Positions 37,101-44,936 of a DNA stretch of 64,000 nucleotides are shown here, one piece after another. The stretch is from Bacteroidaceae bacterium (GTDB taxonomy: Bacteria > Bacteroidota > Bacteroidia > Bacteroidales > Bacteroidaceae): contig JAFRQD010000011.1 in NCBI GenBank assembly GCA_017428785.1, positions 62,001-126,000 on the forward strand, written 5' to 3'. Position 1 is the stretch's first letter. Each line of letters starts with the position of its first letter. The translations under genes were made by a program, and so were the position numbers. The notes under the pieces are model-generated. The model saw only the letters and a program-made list of their open reading frames with translations, ran no database searches and had not been told where the DNA came from.

Positions 37101-37826
37101 TGCCGTGGCTGTGCGCTGGAGAGCGAACTCCTTCAAGGCAAGGCTCATCTGGCCAAGCGCAGCCAGTGGATTATCGGCGGCGACGGTGCTTCCTACGACA
37201 TCGGCTACGGCGGTCTCGACCATGTGATTGCCAGCGGCGAAGACGTGAACATCCTCGTGCTCGACACAGAGGTTTACTCCAACACTGGCGGTCAGGCTTC
37301 TAAGGCCACGCCTCTGGGAGCCATCGCCCAGTTCGCAGCTCAAGGCAAGCGCATCCGCAAGAAGGACCTCGGCATGATTGCCACCACCTATGGCTATGTC
37401 TATGTGGCTCAGATTGCAATGGGTGCCGACCACGCTCAGACGCTCAAGGCCATCCGCGAGGCCGAGGCTTGGCATGGTCCAAGCATCATCATCGCCTACG
37501 CTCCCTGTATCAACCACGGCCTCAAGGCTAAGGGCGGTATGGGTAAGAGTCAAGCAGAGGAGAAGAAGGCTGTCGAGTGCGGATATTGGCACCTGTGGCG
37601 CTTCAACCCCGCCCTCATCGAGGAAGGCAAGAACCCGTTCAGCCTCGACTCGAAGGAGCCGAACTGGGAGAACTTCCACGACTTCCTGATGGGCGAGGTA
37701 CGCTACCTCAGCGTCAAGAAGGCTTACCCGGACGAGGCCGAAGAACTCTTCGCAGAAGCACAGCGCATGGCCCAGATCCGCTACAAGAGCTATGTACGCA
37801 AGACTCAAGAGGACTGGACGGAGTAA
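34131..37826 (+). CDS. nifJ: Pyruvate:ferredoxin (flavodoxin) oxidoreductase
   Basis: Oxidises pyruvate to acetyl-CoA and CO2 while reducing ferredoxin; central enzyme of anaerobic metabolism. 1231 residues, the fused single-chain form. Domains in order: N-terminal TPP-pyrimidine domain (YMFSEVAAIYPITPSSPMAE), the CoA-binding/domain III region, two 4Fe-4S clusters (NCIQCNQCAYICPHAAIRP; LDCLGCGNCADICPGNP) at about 685-770, and the C-terminal TPP domain with the third cluster (FSGACSGCGETPYVKL; GDGASYDIGYGGLDHV). Strong codon bias suggests high expression. A terminator follows. Confidence 0.98.
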   Translation: MSKEKKFITCDGNEAAAHVSYMFSEVAAIYPITPSSPMAEHVDEWAARGRKNLWGQTVSVQEMQSEAGAAGAVHGSLQAGALTTTFTASQGLLLMIPNMYKIAGELIPCVFDVSARTLASHSLCIFGDHQDVMACRQTGFAMLCEGSVQEVMDLTAVAHLASLETMVPFVNFFDGFRTSHEYHKIELMDQEDIRPLVKEEYIKRFRDRAMSPERPITRGTAENPETFFTHREACNPYYNSVPEAVEKYLGEISKITGREYHLFSYYGAKDADRMIILMGSATDAAREAIDYLNANGQKVGMISVHLYRPFSVKHLLASVPKTVKRIAVLDRTKEPGANGEPLYLDVKDAFYDVEDRPLIVGGRYGLGSHDTTPAQIISVFNNLAMPEPKNHFTVGIVDDVTFTSLPPVEEIALGGAGMFQAKFFGLGADGTVGANKNSVKIIGDNTDKYCQAYFSYDSKKSGGFTCSHLRFGDTPIRSTYLVTTPNFVACHVQAYLHMYDVTRGLQKNGTFLLNTIFEGEELAKFMPNKVKKYFAQNNITVYTINATKIAQEIGLGNRTNTILQSAFFRITGVIPVDLAVEQMKKFIVKSYGSKGEDVVNKNYAAVDRGGEYKQFPVDPAWANLPDDAEKADDAPAFVKEVVRPINAQAGDLLPVSTFAKFGTADGSWEVGTAAYEKRGVEAFVPAWNKENCIQCNQCAYICPHAAIRPFVLTDDELAKFDGLETLEMKAPAAMKGMHFVIEPSVLDCLGCGNCADICPGNPKLGKALTMVPFNPDAADMKKMAADWDKLVKVPSKQELVDIKQSVKNSQFAQPLFEFSGACSGCGETPYVKLISQLFGDRQMIANATGCSSIYSASIPSTPYTKNEKGQGPCFNNSLFEDFCEFGLGMQLGHKKMRGILREKAEELVKTTAFDWMREATQKWLDTYDDSAANRKATDEFIAALEKAILPIDGAIEFWQGKGIELYGAEVAAQKLQEAKDAKAAGSPICPCRGCALESELLQGKAHLAKRSQWIIGGDGASYDIGYGGLDHVIASGEDVNILVLDTEVYSNTGGQASKATPLGAIAQFAAQGKRIRKKDLGMIATTYGYVYVAQIAMGADHAQTLKAIREAEAWHGPSIIIAYAPCINHGLKAKGGMGKSQAEEKKAVECGYWHLWRFNPALIEEGKNPFSLDSKEPNWENFHDFLMGEVRYLSVKKAYPDEAEELFAEAQRMAQIRYKSYVRKTQEDWTE

Positions 37827-37852
37827 GACTCTCAACAGCATCTCATAAAACG

Positions 37853-37885
37853 AGGCAGGTTCCACCAACGGAGCCTGCCTTTTTA
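37853..37885 (+). terminator. Rho-independent terminator of nifJ
   Basis: Perfect 11-bp stem AGGCAGGTTCC / GGAGCCTGCCT (one G-U pair) with loop ACCAAC and TTTTT after it, 26 bases past the stop. Confidence 0.92.
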
Positions 37886-37977
37886 GTTTCCAAACGACAC
37901 AGGGTATAACGTCAAACTACGCACGGGAAATATTACGGTTTTGCAAGTGCCTTATTTTTAGGCGTATAGAGCGAGGC

Positions 37978-38066
37978 AAAACGCCGCCTGCGGCGTTGGC
38001 AATCCCCGCGTGCGGCGATGGCAATCCCCGCGTGCGGTGTTGGCAATCTCCGCAGGCGGCGTTTTT
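37978..38066. repeat. 89-bp element with AAAACGCCGC/GCGGCGTTTT ends, 22-bp period
   Basis: Ends AAAACGCCGC (37978-37987) and GCGGCGTTTTT (38056-38066). Units start at 37989, 38011 and 38033: TGCGGCGTTGGCAATCCCC, TGCGGCGATGGCAATCCCC and TGCGGTGTTGGCAATCTCC. It lies 152 bases after nifJ, beyond that gene's own terminator. Nearly the same element as at 32615 and 51926. Confidence 0.9.
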
Positions 38067-38072
38067 AGATAC

Positions 38073-38160
38073 CCCATAGAGGGATTTTTGACACCTTAAA
38101 GAAGGGGTATTGACACCTGATAAAAGAGGCATTGAAACATAGTAGGAGGTGTATTGTTAC
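38073..38160. repeat. 22-bp period array, GTATTGACAC type, 4 units
   Basis: Units at 38073, 38095, 38117 and 38139, each purine-rich then ending in ATTTTTGACAC, GTATTGACAC, GCATTGAAAC and GTATTGTTAC. Follows the previous element after 6 bases but has a different core. The same period with a different sequence is striking. The CCCCCTACAGGGGCATTC after 32702 looks like one lone unit of this type. Confidence 0.82.
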
Positions 38161-38256
38161 CCCACCCCAACCCCTCCCCTTAAAGGGGCGGGGAAACCTT
38201 GCGCCGTATTACTCCCCTCCCATTCCTCGAAGGGAAGGGGTTTGGGGGTGTGTTCG
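38160..38256. repeat. REP-like G/C palindromic repeats
   Basis: CCCCTCCCCTTAAAGGGGCGGGG and CTCCCCTCCCATTCCTCGAAGG-type words in the 500-base gap between nifJ and the acyltransferase gene. Confidence 0.6.
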
Positions 38257-38282
38257 GAATATTTGCGTTCGTAAATAAAAAG

Positions 38283-38329
38283 AAAAACAAGCTTTTCTTT
38301 TGCATTTCACTCGCTTATTCGTACCTTTG
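38283..38329 (+). promoter_or_regulatory. Conserved promoter module of the acyltransferase gene
   Basis: AAACAAGCTTTTCTTTTGCA, then TTTCACTCGCTTATTCG and TACCTTTG (38322-38329). TTTGCA sits near -33 and TACCTTTG at -7. The same module occurs three times at 47246-47484 and in altered form before ilvC. Confidence 0.82.
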
Positions 38330-38350
38330 CAGAGTCTAAACCATATCAAG

Positions 38351-39460
38351 ATGCAAAAACCGAGATACGATATCCTGGACGGACTGCGAGGAGTGGCAGC
38401 CGTGATGGTGCTTCTGTACCATGTCTTCAACGACGCCAAGAGCTTCTATGTGTGGCCTGAAACCGTGTACGAGTTCTATCACAGCTTCCTCGGCGTGGAC
38501 TTCTTCTTTATCCTGTCGGGATTCGTGATGGGCTATGCCTACGACAAGAGCTGGGACAAGATGTCACTCGGCGGCTTCATCAAGAAACGACTCATCCGCC
38601 TGCATCCAATGGTCGTGATGGGCGTTCTCGTTGGCCTGATAGCCTTCCTCATTCAGGGATGCACGAAATGGGACGGGACAGAGGTAACGACAGAAGCCGT
38701 GATGCTGGTCACGTTGCTTGGACTCTTCATGCTGCCCTCGCCCACAAGTCTGGAAGTTCGCGGCAATACCGAAGCCTTCCCCCTGAACGGCCCCCACTGG
38801 TCGCTGTTCTTCGAATACATCGGCAGCCTGCTCTATGGTCTGGTGCTTCATAAGTTGCCCACCAAATGGCTTCGCGTTTGGGTGGCATGCGGCATTGTGT
38901 CGATTACAGCATACGCCCTGCTGCGTGAGGACGGCGGTGTTGCCTATGGATGGTCTTCCGAGCCCATGAACTTCCTGGGAGGTGCTCTCCGTATGCTCTA
39001 TGCCTATCCCATGGGCTTGCTGATGGCTCGCATGTTCCGCCAGCGCAATCCGAAGCCTGTGAAAGGCCATGTGTTCCTGCTCAGCAGCATCGCCCTGGTA
39101 GTGCTGCTGGGACTGCCTTCACTGGGCGAAAAGGACATGAACACAATCTACCAGCTTGTATGCCTCCTCTCGTTCTTCCCAGCCATTATCTGGTATGCAG
39201 CACGAGGCACCGTGTCTGGCTGGAGACAGAAAGCAGTATCCTTCCTCGGACGCCTCTCTTATCCTCTCTATGCCATCCACTTCCCTTTCATCTATCTCTA
39301 TATCACATGGGTAGGCAGAGACGGGCACCCATACGAGGGATACATGCATCCCTGGCTGATATCGCTTCTTGCCATCGTTGTCTCCATTGCCGCTGCCACA
39401 TTGTGCATGTTGTTCTATGATGAACCGCTCCGCAAGTGGCTGAGTAGGAACAGAGGATAG
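38351..39460 (+). CDS. Acyltransferase family 3 membrane protein
   Basis: O-acetylates or otherwise acylates an extracellular carbohydrate; substrate unknown. 369 residues from ATG at 38351, opening MQKPRYDILDGLRGVAAVMV with the conserved R and the catalytic-type His a helix later (LLYHVFND). Around ten membrane helices; GVDFFFILSGFVMGYAY and FIKKRLIRLHPMVVMGV are family hallmarks. Ends SYPLYAIHFPFIYLYITW and a Lys/Arg-rich tail. Alone in its unit. Confidence 0.92.
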   Translation: MQKPRYDILDGLRGVAAVMVLLYHVFNDAKSFYVWPETVYEFYHSFLGVDFFFILSGFVMGYAYDKSWDKMSLGGFIKKRLIRLHPMVVMGVLVGLIAFLIQGCTKWDGTEVTTEAVMLVTLLGLFMLPSPTSLEVRGNTEAFPLNGPHWSLFFEYIGSLLYGLVLHKLPTKWLRVWVACGIVSITAYALLREDGGVAYGWSSEPMNFLGGALRMLYAYPMGLLMARMFRQRNPKPVKGHVFLLSSIALVVLLGLPSLGEKDMNTIYQLVCLLSFFPAIIWYAARGTVSGWRQKAVSFLGRLSYPLYAIHFPFIYLYITWVGRDGHPYEGYMHPWLISLLAIVVSIAAATLCMLFYDEPLRKWLSRNRG

Positions 39461-39532
39461 GCCTTTTATGACATTTGGTGCTTTTAAGCGACAATTCTGT
39501 GGCGTTTTGTTGGCTAAACGAAAGTTTTATGC

Positions 39533-39540
39533 TAACTTTG
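39533..39540 (+). promoter_or_regulatory. Promoter -7 box (TAACTTTG) of ilvD
   Basis: TTTTATGCTAACTTTGCGCG lies 22 bases before the ilvD ATG. Confidence 0.75.
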
Positions 39541-39562
39541 CGCGTCAAACAACAATCATACA

Positions 39563-41362
39563 ATGAAACATCAACTTCGCAGCTCAATCTGCACAGAAGG
39601 TCGCCGCATGGCTGGAGCCCGCGCTCTGTGGGTAGCCAACGGCATGAAGAGGGAGCAGTTCGGCAAACCCATCATCGCAGTCGTCAACTCCTTCACACAG
39701 TTCGTCCCGGGTCATACGCACCTCCATGAAATAGGACAAATCGTAAAGCAAGAGATAGAGAAGCTCGGCTGCTATGCCGCAGAGTTCAACACCATCGCCA
39801 TCGACGACGGCATTGCAATGGGGCACGACGGTATGCTCTACTCCCTACCCTCTCGCGACATCATTGCCGATTCGGTGGAGTATATGGTAAACGCACACAA
39901 GGCAGATGCCATGATTTGCATCTCCAATTGCGACAAGGTGACGCCTGGAATGCTGATGGCTGCAATGAGGCTCAACATCCCTGCCATCTTTGTCAGCGGC
40001 GGTCCGATGGAATCTCACAAGCTCAACGGCGAGAATGCCGACCTCATCACAGCTATGGTGAAAGGAGGTGACCCGACTGTCAGTGACGAGGAACTGGCGA
40101 AAGTGGAGCAGATGGCTTGCCCTGGTTGTGGCGCATGCTCCGGCATGTTCACAGCCAACTCAATGAACTCTCTGACAGAAGCCATCGGACTCTCCTTGCC
40201 CGGCAACGGAAGCATCCTCGCCACGCACAAGAACCGCATCCAGCTCTTCAAGGACGCAGCCAAGATTATCGTCAAGAACGCCCTAGCCTACTACGAGGAC
40301 GGTGACGAGTCGGTTCTGCCTCGCAGCATCGCTACCCGTCAGGCTTTCCTCAATGCAATGACGCTCGATATCGCCATGGGAGCAAGCACCAACACCGTGC
40401 TCCATCTGCTTGCAGTTGCTCAGGAAGCGGAGGTCGATTTCAAGATGAAGGATATCGACGAGCTGAGTCGCAAGGTGCCGTTCCTCTGCAAGCTCGCTCC
40501 TAATTGGCAGAAGTACAGCATTCAAGAGGAGAACCGCGCAGGAGGCATTCTCGGCATACTTGGCGAACTGGCCAAAGGCAACCTGCTCGATCTCTCCTGC
40601 AAGCGCGTCAACGGTGCTACACTTGGCGAAGATATTGCTAAATACGACATTACTAGCCCTACTAGTGATCCTAGTTGTACTAGAATATATTATAGCGCCC
40701 CAGGAGGCAAGTTCAGCAATGTGATGGGCTCGCAGGAAACATACTTCGAGACCCTTGACACCGACCGCGAGAACGGTTGCATCCGCGATATCGAACACGC
40801 CTACATGAAGGATGGCGGAATGGCTGTCCTCTTCGGAAACATCGCCCAGGACGGCTGCGTAGTAAAGACAGCCGGCGTTGCTCCCGAGCTCTGGCACTTC
40901 GAAGGTCCGGCCGTCTGCTTCGACTCTCAGGAAGACGCTTGCGAAGGCATTTTAGGTGGCAAAGTAAGGAAAGGCGACTGCGTAGTCATCACTCACGAAG
41001 GCCCCAAAGGCGGACCAGGCATGCAGGAAATGCTCTACCCAACCTCATACATCAAGTCGATGCACATGGGCAAGGAGTGCGCTCTCATCACTGACGGACG
41101 CTTCTCCGGTGGCACAAGCGGCCTCTCCATCGGACACATCAGTCCAGAGGCAGCAAGCGGCGGCAACATCGGCAAGATTAAAGACGGCGACATCATCGTC
41201 ATCGACATTCCCAGCCGCTCCATCAATGTGAAGCTCAGCGATGAAGAACTCGCTGCCCGTCCTCAGCAGCCACTGCGCAGGAACCGTCCCGTCAGCAAAG
41301 CACTAAGGGCATACGCTCAATCTGTCGCAAGCGCAGATAAGGGCGGCATCCGCATCGTGTAA
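39563..41362 (+). CDS. ilvD: Dihydroxy-acid dehydratase
   Basis: Dehydrates dihydroxy acids to the 2-keto acids of valine and isoleucine. 599 residues. Iron-sulfur ligands: Cys in [13 protein letters not shown] and Cys in [17 protein letters not shown]; other motifs [25 protein letters not shown] and [10 protein letters not shown]. About residue 365-375 ([12 protein letters not shown]) is encoded by a CTAG-phased repeat (40653-40683) but keeps the length I recall for Bacteroides homologues. ilvB-ilvN and ilvC lie downstream, separated by other genes. Confidence 0.97.
   Translation: MKHQLRSSICTEGRRMAGARALWVANGMKREQFGKPIIAVVNSFTQFVPGHTHLHEIGQIVKQEIEKLGCYAAEFNTIAIDDGIAMGHDGMLYSLPSRDIIADSVEYMVNAHKADAMICISNCDKVTPGMLMAAMRLNIPAIFVSGGPMESHKLNGENADLITAMVKGGDPTVSDEELAKVEQMACPGCGACSGMFTANSMNSLTEAIGLSLPGNGSILATHKNRIQLFKDAAKIIVKNALAYYEDGDESVLPRSIATRQAFLNAMTLDIAMGASTNTVLHLLAVAQEAEVDFKMKDIDELSRKVPFLCKLAPNWQKYSIQEENRAGGILGILGELAKGNLLDLSCKRVNGATLGEDIAKYDITSPTSDPSCTRIYYSAPGGKFSNVMGSQETYFETLDTDRENGCIRDIEHAYMKDGGMAVLFGNIAQDGCVVKTAGVAPELWHFEGPAVCFDSQEDACEGILGGKVRKGDCVVITHEGPKGGPGMQEMLYPTSYIKSMHMGKECALITDGRFSGGTSGLSIGHISPEAASGGNIGKIKDGDIIVIDIPSRSINVKLSDEELAARPQQPLRRNRPVSKALRAYAQSVASADKGGIRIV
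40653..40683. repeat. Four CTAG sites at exact 9-bp spacing inside ilvD
   Basis: CTAG begins at 40653, 40662, 40671 and 40680. The 9-bp step equals three codons and encodes [11 protein letters not shown] using ACT, AGC, AGT and CCT codons. Confidence 0.85.
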
Positions 41363-41412
41363 TACTATTACAGCACAGTCCTTTCCTTTGCTTGTTGTAG
41401 AGGTATAAAAAA

Positions 41413-41446
41413 GAGGAGCAGATTGGTTCTGCTCCTCAACTTTTTT
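41413..41446. terminator. Bidirectional terminator between ilvD and the lipoprotein gene
   Basis: Stem GAGGAGCAG / CTGCTCCTC (9 bp, perfect) flanked by AAAAAAG on the left and, after AAC, TTTTTT on the right. Serves ilvD on plus and the lipoprotein gene on minus. Confidence 0.9.
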
Positions 41447-41459
41447 GTATGAAAAGGTT

Positions 41460-42005
41460 TTACTCAGACTTGAGAGCTTCGTCCATAACCTTCCAAAGAT
41501 ATTCAGCCATACCTTGGCGGTCAAAATCTTGACCTGGAGCCACCCATTCCTCTGTGCCAACATACACCTTGCAGTAGTAGCCCTTATCTATTTTCTGACC
41601 ATTTACCACCTGGCCATCCATTTTGATGTACTCCTTCTTGAGTTCATAAGAGGCACTTTTGTTTGTGGTGGGATCAGTCACAACAAGTTGTCCGTTCTTC
41701 ACTTCCCACTTGGCATAAAGGCCACTATCCTTAATATGAGGGTCAGAGGGCTGGCCTGTAAAAGTCAATTGACCGCAATCGCCTTGACGGAAAATAAAGA
41801 AAGTGCCCGAATTATTGTCGGCATTGCTTTTCAGCAAGACCTTCCAGCCGAGAAGTTCGCTGCTCGATACGGAAAGCTTCTTGCCATACTCAACAGAATT
41901 GCCGTTCAGATCGAGAATCTTTGTTTCCTCGTTGCAAGAGGTCAGTGTTGCTGTGGTGCCGCAAAGAAGGATGGCGGCAAGCATCCATAAAAGACATTTT
42001 TTCAT
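41460..42005 (-). CDS. Hypothetical lipoprotein
   Basis: 181 residues, not recognised. Signal peptide MKKCLLWMLAAILLCGTTATL with lipobox LTSC (Cys about 24). The rest is a small beta-rich domain (SSELLGWKVLLKSNADN; LYAKWEVKNGQLVVTD; YYCKVYVGTEEWVAPGQ) suggestive of a lipocalin-like calycin fold. Convergent with ilvD and with its own promoter box at 42052-42059. Confidence 0.75.
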   Translation of the reverse strand: MKKCLLWMLAAILLCGTTATLTSCNEETKILDLNGNSVEYGKKLSVSSSELLGWKVLLKSNADNNSGTFFIFRQGDCGQLTFTGQPSDPHIKDSGLYAKWEVKNGQLVVTDPTTNKSASYELKKEYIKMDGQVVNGQKIDKGYYCKVYVGTEEWVAPGQDFDRQGMAEYLWKVMDEALKSE

Positions 42006-42051
42006 AAATAAAACATTTATATTATATATTAGTATTTGTTCAAAAAAGTTG

Positions 42052-42059
42052 CAAAAGTA
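42052..42059 (-). promoter_or_regulatory. Promoter -7 box (TACTTTTG) of the lipoprotein gene
   Basis: Reverse strand reads TTATACTTTTGCAAC, 47 bases before the start. The rest of the 294-base gap to ilvB holds AT-rich DNA and TTATCAATTATCAATT words at 42234-42260. Confidence 0.65.
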
Positions 42060-42264
42060 TAATAAATCGACAAAATAGAAGTCATCAGGAACAACTTTTT
42101 TTGCTTAAGCAAGTATTTTTGCATAAAAACACATAATGAATAAGTTTCATTTTTAGATAAATCCCGGCATTTGCCTAAGAAGTGCATGTGCTTGTTCGGG
42201 ATGAAATATCCCCTTGCAGTCAATATTTTTCATTTATCAATTATCAATTATCAATTAAATTTCG

Positions 42265-42272
42265 TACCTTTG
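42265..42272 (+). promoter_or_regulatory. Promoter -7 box (TACCTTTG) of ilvB
   Basis: ATTTCGTACCTTTGCAGCG stands 28 bases before ilvB. Confidence 0.78.
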
Positions 42273-42299
42273 CAGCGCAATAAGGATAACAAGACAATA

Positions 42300-43997
42300 A
42301 TGAACGAAAAGATATCTGGTGCAGAGGCTTTGATGCGAAGCCTCGAACATGAGGGTGTAGATGTGCTCTTCGGCTATCCAGGTGGTGCTATCATGCCCAC
42401 CTATGATGCCCTTTACGATCACAAGAAAACCCTTCATCACATCCTTGTTCGTCACGAACAGGCTGCCGTTCATGCTGCTCAGGGCTATGCCCGCGTCAGT
42501 GGTAAGGTTGGCTGTGCTATTGTGACGAGTGGTCCGGGGGCAATGAACACGATTACTGGCGTTGCTGATGCCATGATCGACTCAACGCCGATGGTCGTCA
42601 TCTGCGGTCAGGTGGGTGCTGCCATGCTTGGTACTGATGCTTTCCAAGAGGTCGATGTGGTGGGTGTTACACAGCCTATCACAAAGTGGAACTTCCAGAT
42701 TCGTCGTGCCGAGGACATCCCTTGGGCAGTGGCTCGTGCTTTCTTCATTGCCAAGAGCGGAAGGCCTGGTCCAGTGGTGCTCGACTTTGCGAAGAATGCT
42801 CAGACTGCCATGATTGAGTATGCTCCGCAGAAGGTCGACTTCATCCGCAGCTACAACCCCAATCCTCAGCCAGAGGAAGGTGCTATTGAGAAAGCGGCTC
42901 AAATGATAAACGAGAGTGTGAAACCTTTCATGCTCGTGGGACAAGGCGTAGAATTAGCTCAAGCAAACAAGGAGCTGCTTGCCCTTTGCGAAAAGGCTCA
43001 GATACCTTTCGGCTCAACCATTCTCGGCCTTTCTGCCGCTCCTTCCGACCATCCTCTGAATATGGGAATGCTTGGCATGCACGGCAATCTTGCTCCAAAT
43101 GTGATGACGAATCAGTGCGACTTGCTCATCGCTGTTGGTATGCGCTTCGACGACCGCGTGACTGGCAACCTGAAGACTTATGCCAAGCAAGCAAAAATCA
43201 TTCATTTCGAGATTGACCCATCGGAATTGGGCAAGAATGTGAAGCCCACAATTTCTGTCCTCGGCAATTGCAAGCAGACACTTCCTGCCGTAACAAAGCT
43301 TGTGGACAAGGCTACTCACAAAGCATGGATAGAGGGCTTCAAGCCATACGAAGAGAAGGAATACACGAAGGTTATCGACGCAGCATTGCATCCTACAGAA
43401 GGCCCGCTCCTGATGGGTGAAGTGGTTCGCAAGGTCAGCGAGGCAGCCAAGAACAAAGCCATCCTCGTGACTGATGTCGGACAAAACCAGATGATGGGCT
43501 GTCGCTACTTCAAGTTCACAGAGCCTCGTTCTGTAGTTACCAGCGGCGGTTGCGGCACTATGGGCTTCGGCATCCCTGCAGCTATGGGTGCTTGCTATGG
43601 CGCTCCTAACAGAACGGTCTGCATGTTCTGTGGCGACGGAGGATTCCAAATGACCATTCAGGAACTGGGCACCATCATGGAGAACCAGATTCCTGTGAAG
43701 ATGATTCTGCTGAACAACAACTTCCTCGGCAATGTGCGCCAGTGGCAGTACATGTTCTTCAACAAACGCTACTCCTTCACGCCGATGCTCAACCCCGACT
43801 ACGAGAAGATAGCAGCAGGCTATAACATTCCTTGCAGAACCGTCATCGACCGCAAGGACCTGGACGCTGCTATCAAGGAGATGCTGAAGACGAAAGGTCC
43901 CTACCTCCTGCAATGTGCTGTGAAGGAGGAAGATAATGTACTTCCGATGACACCTCCAGGAGCAAATGTGGACGAGATGATGTTATCCATTGATTGA
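42300..43997 (+). CDS. ilvB: Acetolactate synthase, large catalytic subunit
   Basis: Condenses pyruvate (with pyruvate or 2-ketobutyrate) in the first committed step of valine/isoleucine synthesis. 565 residues from ATG at 42300, opening MNEKISGAEALMRSLEHEGV. TPP enzyme layout: PYR domain with the catalytic Glu in HHILVRHEQAAVHAAQGYAR, FAD-site central domain, PP domain with CMFCGDGGFQMTIQELGT and the metal-binding LLNNNFLGNVRQWQ. Immediately precedes ilvN. Confidence 0.97.
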   Translation: MNEKISGAEALMRSLEHEGVDVLFGYPGGAIMPTYDALYDHKKTLHHILVRHEQAAVHAAQGYARVSGKVGCAIVTSGPGAMNTITGVADAMIDSTPMVVICGQVGAAMLGTDAFQEVDVVGVTQPITKWNFQIRRAEDIPWAVARAFFIAKSGRPGPVVLDFAKNAQTAMIEYAPQKVDFIRSYNPNPQPEEGAIEKAAQMINESVKPFMLVGQGVELAQANKELLALCEKAQIPFGSTILGLSAAPSDHPLNMGMLGMHGNLAPNVMTNQCDLLIAVGMRFDDRVTGNLKTYAKQAKIIHFEIDPSELGKNVKPTISVLGNCKQTLPAVTKLVDKATHKAWIEGFKPYEEKEYTKVIDAALHPTEGPLLMGEVVRKVSEAAKNKAILVTDVGQNQMMGCRYFKFTEPRSVVTSGGCGTMGFGIPAAMGACYGAPNRTVCMFCGDGGFQMTIQELGTIMENQIPVKMILLNNNFLGNVRQWQYMFFNKRYSFTPMLNPDYEKIAAGYNIPCRTVIDRKDLDAAIKEMLKTKGPYLLQCAVKEEDNVLPMTPPGANVDEMMLSID

Positions 43998-44016
43998 GCA
44001 TAGAACATTGAACATT

Positions 44017-44844
44017 ATGAAAACAAACAAGAAAACAGGAAACGCAGAATGTGGCGATTGCAATACTTGCGGCAAATGTGACGAGTTGGAGCAGGCAAAG
44101 GAGATGCAGGGCTTCAACGAAGCTGTCTATGCTGCAGCGGCCATTGAGCGTGACAGCTTCGAGAAGAACCTGGCTCGTCAGCGCAGGGCTACTCTTGCTC
44201 AGGATGCACGAGAAGGCGGCCAGAAGGAGACCTTCAAGCGTAATGCAGTGGCACGACCTGCAATGCCTGCAAGAGAAGGTGCCTTGCTCAGTCACGATGG
44301 CCTGACACTCTACACACTCATTGTCTATTCCGAGAACTTCGCTGGTATCCTCAATCAGATAACTGCTGTCTTTACCCGCAGACAGGTCAACATCGAGAGC
44401 CTCAATGTTTGTGCCTCTTCCACTCCTGGTGTGCATAAATACACCATTACCTGCTACTGCAAGCAGGAAATGGCAGAAATGCTGACCAAGCAAATCGAGA
44501 AGAAAGTTGATGTCCTGCAGGCCAACTGCTTCATCGACGACGAGATATTCATCCTCGAGACTTCTCTGCTGAAGCTCTCCACACCCATGGTGCTCGCCAA
44601 TCAGGACATCTCTTGCATCGTTCGTCGCTATGATGCTCGCATAGTCGAGGTGAATCCCACATACACCATCGTCGAGAACACAGGCATCACAAAAGATGTG
44701 ATTGAGCTCTTCACTCAGCTCGATGCCCTGGGGTGCGTCCTGCAGTTTGTACGCACAGGCCGCATTGCTGTCACAAAGTCCTGCATCGAGAGGCTGGATG
44801 CATATATTGCAAAGAGAGAGGAAGAACACAATGGCAATTCATAG
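44017..44844 (+). CDS. ilvN: Acetolactate synthase small subunit with N-terminal Cys-rich extension
   Basis: Regulatory subunit that confers valine feedback. 275 residues from ATG at 44017. The conserved part starts at about residue 96 (LTLYTLIVYSENFAGILNQ; FTRRQVNIESLNVCASS), an ACT domain, followed by the C-terminal ACT-like domain; this part alone is the usual size of the subunit. The first 95 residues are extra: ECGDCNTCGKC gives Cys 12, 15, 18 and 21 (CxxCxxCxxC), then a charged helix-like stretch. Metal or cluster binding is possible (inference). Codon use in the extension looks like that of the rest. An internal start at residue 83 cannot be excluded. Confidence 0.88.
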   Translation: MKTNKKTGNAECGDCNTCGKCDELEQAKEMQGFNEAVYAAAAIERDSFEKNLARQRRATLAQDAREGGQKETFKRNAVARPAMPAREGALLSHDGLTLYTLIVYSENFAGILNQITAVFTRRQVNIESLNVCASSTPGVHKYTITCYCKQEMAEMLTKQIEKKVDVLQANCFIDDEIFILETSLLKLSTPMVLANQDISCIVRRYDARIVEVNPTYTIVENTGITKDVIELFTQLDALGCVLQFVRTGRIAVTKSCIERLDAYIAKREEEHNGNS

Positions 44845-44845
44845 T

Positions 44846-44936
44846 GCATAGTGCGTAATTCATAGTTAATAATGCTTTGAGCTATGATATGACACATGAA
44901 ATAAATACTATGGACTCATAACTATGGACTATGGAC
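44846..44936. repeat. CATAGT / GACTATG low-complexity repeat over a start codon
   Basis: TTCATAGTGCATAGTGCG and ACTATGGACTATGGACTACG words span the ilvN-thioesterase gap; the thioesterase ATG lies inside the last word. Confidence 0.6.

Noticed and set aside
35529-37868. Long minus-strand frame (779 codons) opposite nifJ
   Set aside because: It mirrors the strongly biased nifJ codons and its protein has no recognisable motifs.
44041-44080. ACGCA-like periodicity at the start of ilvN
   Set aside because: Only one weak unit; the apparent rhythm comes from Cys codons at 9-base steps.
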